Of a stretch of 7,766 bases of DNA, positions 5,826 to 7,766 are shown piece by piece. Each line of letters begins with the position of its first letter. The stretch's first letter is position 1. Both the position numbers and the translations under genes were made by a program. The notes under the pieces were generated by a model. It ran no database searches. It was not told where the DNA came from and saw nothing but the letters and a program-made list of their open reading frames with translations. This DNA is from UBA2883 sp050873965 (lineage in GTDB: Bacteria; Cyanobacteriota; Vampirovibrionia; Gastranaerophilales; Gastranaerophilaceae): contig JBNMJS010000082.1 in NCBI GenBank assembly GCA_050873965.1, positions 1 to 7,766 on the forward strand, in the 5' to 3' direction.

Positions 5826-6443
5826 ATGCAAGTAAAAGGTGTTATATCACCAATAGTACAAAATGTGAAATCTGGTATTAGGACTGTTTCACAAACTTCT
5901 TCTCATTATGGAGAAGTAGCTGAACGTGCTGCAAAAATGCAAAATATAAATTCACCTTGTAAAAATGTTGCAAAGATAAAAGGTTATATTATTGGTGCAT
6001 TTGCTCCTATTGTTGAAAAAATGAATGGTTTGTCTGATAGTTTTTCTGTTGTTACAAAAACCATAAAACATGTTTCTAAGACTGTTAATAAAACTGTTGG
6101 TAAAACATTAGAAGAAAATCCAAATGCGAGTAAATTCAAGGCTAAAATAACTGGTATTAAAGAATCAATGCCAGTTATTAAAGATGCTTTGAGAGAAGTT
6201 GGCGGAGTTAATGATGTTAAGGCTGCAACTGAAGCCGGTGGAATGGTCAAAGGTGCAATTGAGGCTGGTAAGGCTGCTGTTAGGGTTACATCAAGTACTG
6301 GTTTGGCAGTTGTAGGTACTTTTGTTCCTGTTCCTGGAGCAACTGTTGCTGGTTGGCTTGCTGGTGAAAAATTAACAAATGCTTGTTTGGGCAAACCTTT
6401 TACAAAACAAGCAAAGAATGTTATTGAAAATTTGTCTAAATAA
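5826..6443 (+). CDS. 205-residue hypothetical protein with Gly/Ala/Val-rich C-terminal hydrophobic segment
   Basis: I do not recognise this protein. It starts MQVKGVISPIVQNVKSG and has no cleavable signal peptide. Residues about 45-150 are basic and Lys/Val/Thr-rich, with near-repeats such as TKTIKHVSKTVNKTVGKT, suggesting helices with a regular polar/hydrophobic pattern. An Ala/Gly-rich helix follows (EAGGMVKGAIEAGKAA). A hydrophobic stretch at about 155-188 (STGLAVVGTFVPVPGA then TVAGWLAGEKL) contains small residues at glycine-zipper spacing and could insert in a membrane. The tail is basic. The ATG follows AGGA (5817-5820) by 5 nt. It is divergent from nifU and convergent with the Hsp20-like gene. 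Possible roles include a membrane-associated structural or lineage-specific surface protein; no function can be assigned. Confidence 0.75.
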   Translation: MQVKGVISPIVQNVKSGIRTVSQTSSHYGEVAERAAKMQNINSPCKNVAKIKGYIIGAFAPIVEKMNGLSDSFSVVTKTIKHVSKTVNKTVGKTLEENPNASKFKAKITGIKESMPVIKDALREVGGVNDVKAATEAGGMVKGAIEAGKAAVRVTSSTGLAVVGTFVPVPGATVAGWLAGEKLTNACLGKPFTKQAKNVIENLSK

Positions 6444-6446
6444 AAA

Positions 6447-6472
6447 AAGAACCTGTTTTTATGCAGGTTCTT
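6447..6472 (-). terminator. Terminator between convergent genes, best oriented for the Hsp20-like gene
   Basis: AAGAACCTG (6447-6455) pairs perfectly with CAGGTTCTT (6464-6472) around an 8-nt loop. On the minus strand the stem runs directly into seven T residues (6442-6448), a classic rho-independent end for the gene finishing at 6519. On the plus strand, where it follows the stop codon at 6443 by three bases, the downstream tract is only TTAAATAAG, so plus-strand termination is probably weaker. Confidence 0.8.
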
Positions 6473-6518
6473 AAATAAGTCTTAATTTATTGGATAGAGT
6501 GAAACAAGTCGAAAAATA

Positions 6519-7031
6519 TTATTCATCTTCTATTGGAATAGTAATAATATAGTTATCATCAACTTTTTTCTTAGAAATTTTGTTGTAATTTGCCCCATTT
6601 TCTAACAAATATGTTTGTGAAATTTTGGCAAGACTTTTTTCGTGTTTTTTGTTTGTTGAAACTTCACCGTTAATGGTTATTTGTCCATTTTTTGTTTCTA
6701 TATTGATAGCATTGACATTTCCGTGAAAGGGTTTTAAATCAATTATAAATTTATAAGCTTCTGGAGTTCTCATCAATGTAATGATTTCGTGATGTTTAAA
6801 GTATTCTTTATTTAGCCCAAACACAGGCATATTTTCTTTTAGAAAATCATTATTGAATTCTTTGTTTTCTCTTTCAATCATTTTATCCATTTGATTCATA
6901 GCATAATATGGACTCATAAAATGATTGATTGTTGTATTTAATACAAAATAAAATGCTAAAAAAGCCCCAAGAATAGTAGCCAAAACAAGTCCTAAATATT
7001 TTAATAAACAATGTTTTTTGTGTTCGTCCAT
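6519..7031 (-). CDS. Membrane-anchored Hsp20/alpha-crystallin-like protein
   Basis: The 170-residue product has a short basic N-terminus (KKHCLLKY), one transmembrane helix at about 9-31 (LLKYLGLVLATILGAFLAFY), a polar linker (about 40-85) and a C-terminal domain (about 88-168). That domain follows the small heat-shock order of strands: RTPEAYKFIIDLKPF, then IETKNGQITINGEV, then a YLLENGANYNKI segment, and the closing YIITIPIEDE. This matches the beta-sandwich of the alpha-crystallin domain, but the terminal I-x-I tail extension is missing. Positive charges before the helix suggest N-in/C-out topology, putting the chaperone-like domain outside the cytoplasm. AAAGGAG (7041-7047) lies 9 nt before the ATG inside a hairpin. 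Ordinary Hsp20 proteins are soluble, so the anchor is unusual. The domain call is by pattern and could be a divergent CS/p23-like fold. Confidence 0.65.
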   Translation of the reverse strand: MDEHKKHCLLKYLGLVLATILGAFLAFYFVLNTTINHFMSPYYAMNQMDKMIERENKEFNNDFLKENMPVFGLNKEYFKHHEIITLMRTPEAYKFIIDLKPFHGNVNAINIETKNGQITINGEVSTNKKHEKSLAKISQTYLLENGANYNKISKKKVDDNYIITIPIEDE

Positions 7032-7073
7032 AACTTTAATCTCCTTTCGTGTATGATTATTTAATTAAAGTTA
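7031..7073 (-). promoter_or_regulatory. Hairpin over the ribosome site of the Hsp20-like gene; candidate RNA thermometer
   Basis: On the minus-strand mRNA UAACUUUAAU (7073-7064) is perfectly complementary to AUUAAAGUUA (7040-7031), giving a 10-bp stem with a single G-C pair and a 23-nt loop. The ribosome site AAAGGAG is the last part of the loop, directly against the stem, and the stem includes the A of the start codon. Folding would block ribosome access between the Shine-Dalgarno and the AUG, and so AU-rich a stem should melt easily. As DNA, the same repeat could be an operator; it is not the CIRCE element (TTAGCACTC-N9-GAGTGCTAA). Confidence 0.5.
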
Positions 7074-7113
7074 TAAAACAAAAACAATTACCTTGTTGTA
7101 TATAGTCGATTGA

Positions 7114-7766
7114 TTATATTTTGGAAAAAGATATAGAATCAATTTTGTTTAAAATATCATCAAATGAAATTTTTTGGTCAGCAAGTCCATGAGGATTTTT
7201 TAATAGATATGAATCAACTTTCCCATCATTATCATAAATTGGTTTTAATCTATAACTGTGTAATTTTGATAAGTCAGAATTACTATGTTGATTACCAATA
7301 TATGCTTCAACTAGATTGTTTTCAAAGAACTTTGAATCCCATATTTGTTCAGCAAATTTATCTTCATCTGTGAGAATATTGTCAGTTTTATAGATGTCTA
7401 AGCAACTACGATTATCAATTAAACGTTTACTTTTTTGTATTTTATCTAAATATTTACCAGTTTCTATTGATTGGTTTTGTCCAAGTCCCATTATTCGCCA
7501 AACAACAATTGCATCTCCACCATTTCTCAAATTTCTTCCAAGAGAACCTTCAAATTCTAATAAATTTTTTATTTCAGAATTATCGTATTTATTACGTTGG
7601 TAATGTTTTTTTAATTTATCTACAGTTTCTGTATTACCTTTTCTTTCATAATGTTTTATTAAAAACTCATTAAAAGATTTTTCATATTCTTTTCCTAGTG
7701 CGTGTTCAATTAATTTAATTCCATCACAGCCACTACTATAGTATTGGTTACCTTCTCTTTCAATAT
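7114..7766 (-). CDS. Probable calpain-family (C2) cysteine peptidase, C-terminal part; 5' end outside the window
   Basis: The frame is open from the window edge to the TAA at 7114-7116, so 216 residues of a longer protein are seen. A TTG at 7528-7530 and the ATG at about 7491 are internal and not credible starts. The visible order fits the later half of a calpain protease domain: SSGCDGIKLIEHALGKEYEK near the edge resembles the ..LLEKAYAK.Y.. helix after the catalytic cysteine. LRNGGDAIVVWRIMG follows, then KLHSYRLKPIYDNDGK with the likely catalytic histidine (codon 7258-7260), then YLLKNPHGL with the likely catalytic asparagine (codon 7195-7197), and a closing ISFDDILNKIDSISFSKI of the type ending bacterial calpain-like domains. 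The nucleophilic cysteine should lie upstream, outside the window. NPHG replaces the usual NPWG. Confidence that it is coding is very high; the family is motif-based. Confidence 0.6.
   Translation of the reverse strand, partial: IEREGNQYYSSGCDGIKLIEHALGKEYEKSFNEFLIKHYERKGNTETVDKLKKHYQRNKYDNSEIKNLLEFEGSLGRNLRNGGDAIVVWRIMGLGQNQSIETGKYLDKIQKSKRLIDNRSCLDIYKTDNILTDEDKFAEQIWDSKFFENNLVEAYIGNQHSNSDLSKLHSYRLKPIYDNDGKVDSYLLKNPHGLADQKISFDDILNKIDSISFSKI

Noticed and set aside
5984..6394. Minus-strand frame of 136 codons opposite the 205-residue gene
   Set aside because: The plus-strand frame has a proper start and ribosome site. The minus frame is Pro/Ala/Thr/Leu-rich as expected for an antisense of Gly/Ala/Val/Lys codons and ends without its own terminator.
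7083..7097. Weak hairpin AACAA-GGTAA-TTGTT after the calpain-like gene
   Set aside because: A 5-bp AU-rich stem with one G-C pair per arm is too weak to call a terminator, although a T-rich tract follows on the minus strand.
7114..7530. Reading 7114-7530 as a complete 138-codon gene starting at TTG
   Set aside because: The same frame stays open to the window edge with sensible protein sequence and calpain-like motifs, so the TTG is an internal leucine codon.
1..7766. tRNA, rRNA, CRISPR array, transposase, integrase or toxin-antitoxin module
   Set aside because: No sequence with the required motifs, spacing or fold was found on either strand by eye.

Overview
This is an AT-rich bacterial window, probably from an uncultured anaerobe. 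The best taxonomic clue is the 538-residue ATPase at 1055-2671. It joins a SpoIIIAA-like P-loop domain to a C-terminal R3H domain, the Ycf45 layout known from cyanobacteria and plastids. With the low GC, a NIF-type iron-sulfur operon and relic interspersed repeats, this suggests a non-photosynthetic cyanobacterial relative such as Gastranaerophilales (Melainabacteria/Vampirovibrionia). That assignment is inference, not proof.

Layout. 1-158: leader with a -10-like box and a short GATAT tandem array. 159-563 (+): two-helix membrane protein with a PGLGQ motif. 583-615: terminator shared with a convergent 42-codon minus-strand gene (628-756) that has a near-ideal ribosome site. 1055-2671 (+): Ycf45-like ATPase, closed by a strong hairpin at 2688-2713. 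2714-3367: no credible gene, but a large set of inverted repeats and degraded repeat sequence. 3425-5658 (-): three-gene operon of nifU, nifS and an unknown 67-residue protein, ending in a terminator at 3368-3402. 5659-5825: divergent regulatory region with a perfect 20-bp palindrome. 5826-6443 (+): orphan 205-residue protein. 6447-6472: terminator between convergent genes. 6519-7031 (-): membrane-anchored protein with an Hsp20/alpha-crystallin-like domain, whose ribosome site lies in the loop of a 10-bp AU-rich hairpin. 7114-7766 (-): C-terminal part of a probable calpain-family cysteine peptidase that runs off the window.

How the genes work together. NifU (scaffold) and NifS (cysteine desulfurase) form a minimal Fe-S assembly module and are translationally coupled by a one-base overlap (TAATG). 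The 67-residue protein begins 15 bp after nifS with its own strong ribosome site and is probably co-transcribed. The Hsp20-like protein and the calpain-like peptidase are adjacent on one strand, 82 bp apart. A protein quality-control or envelope-stress link is possible but is only suggested by proximity and domain type. The most testable regulatory idea is the hairpin over the translation start of the Hsp20-like gene, which has the geometry of a simple RNA thermometer.

No tRNA, rRNA, CRISPR array, transposase or integrase was recognised.
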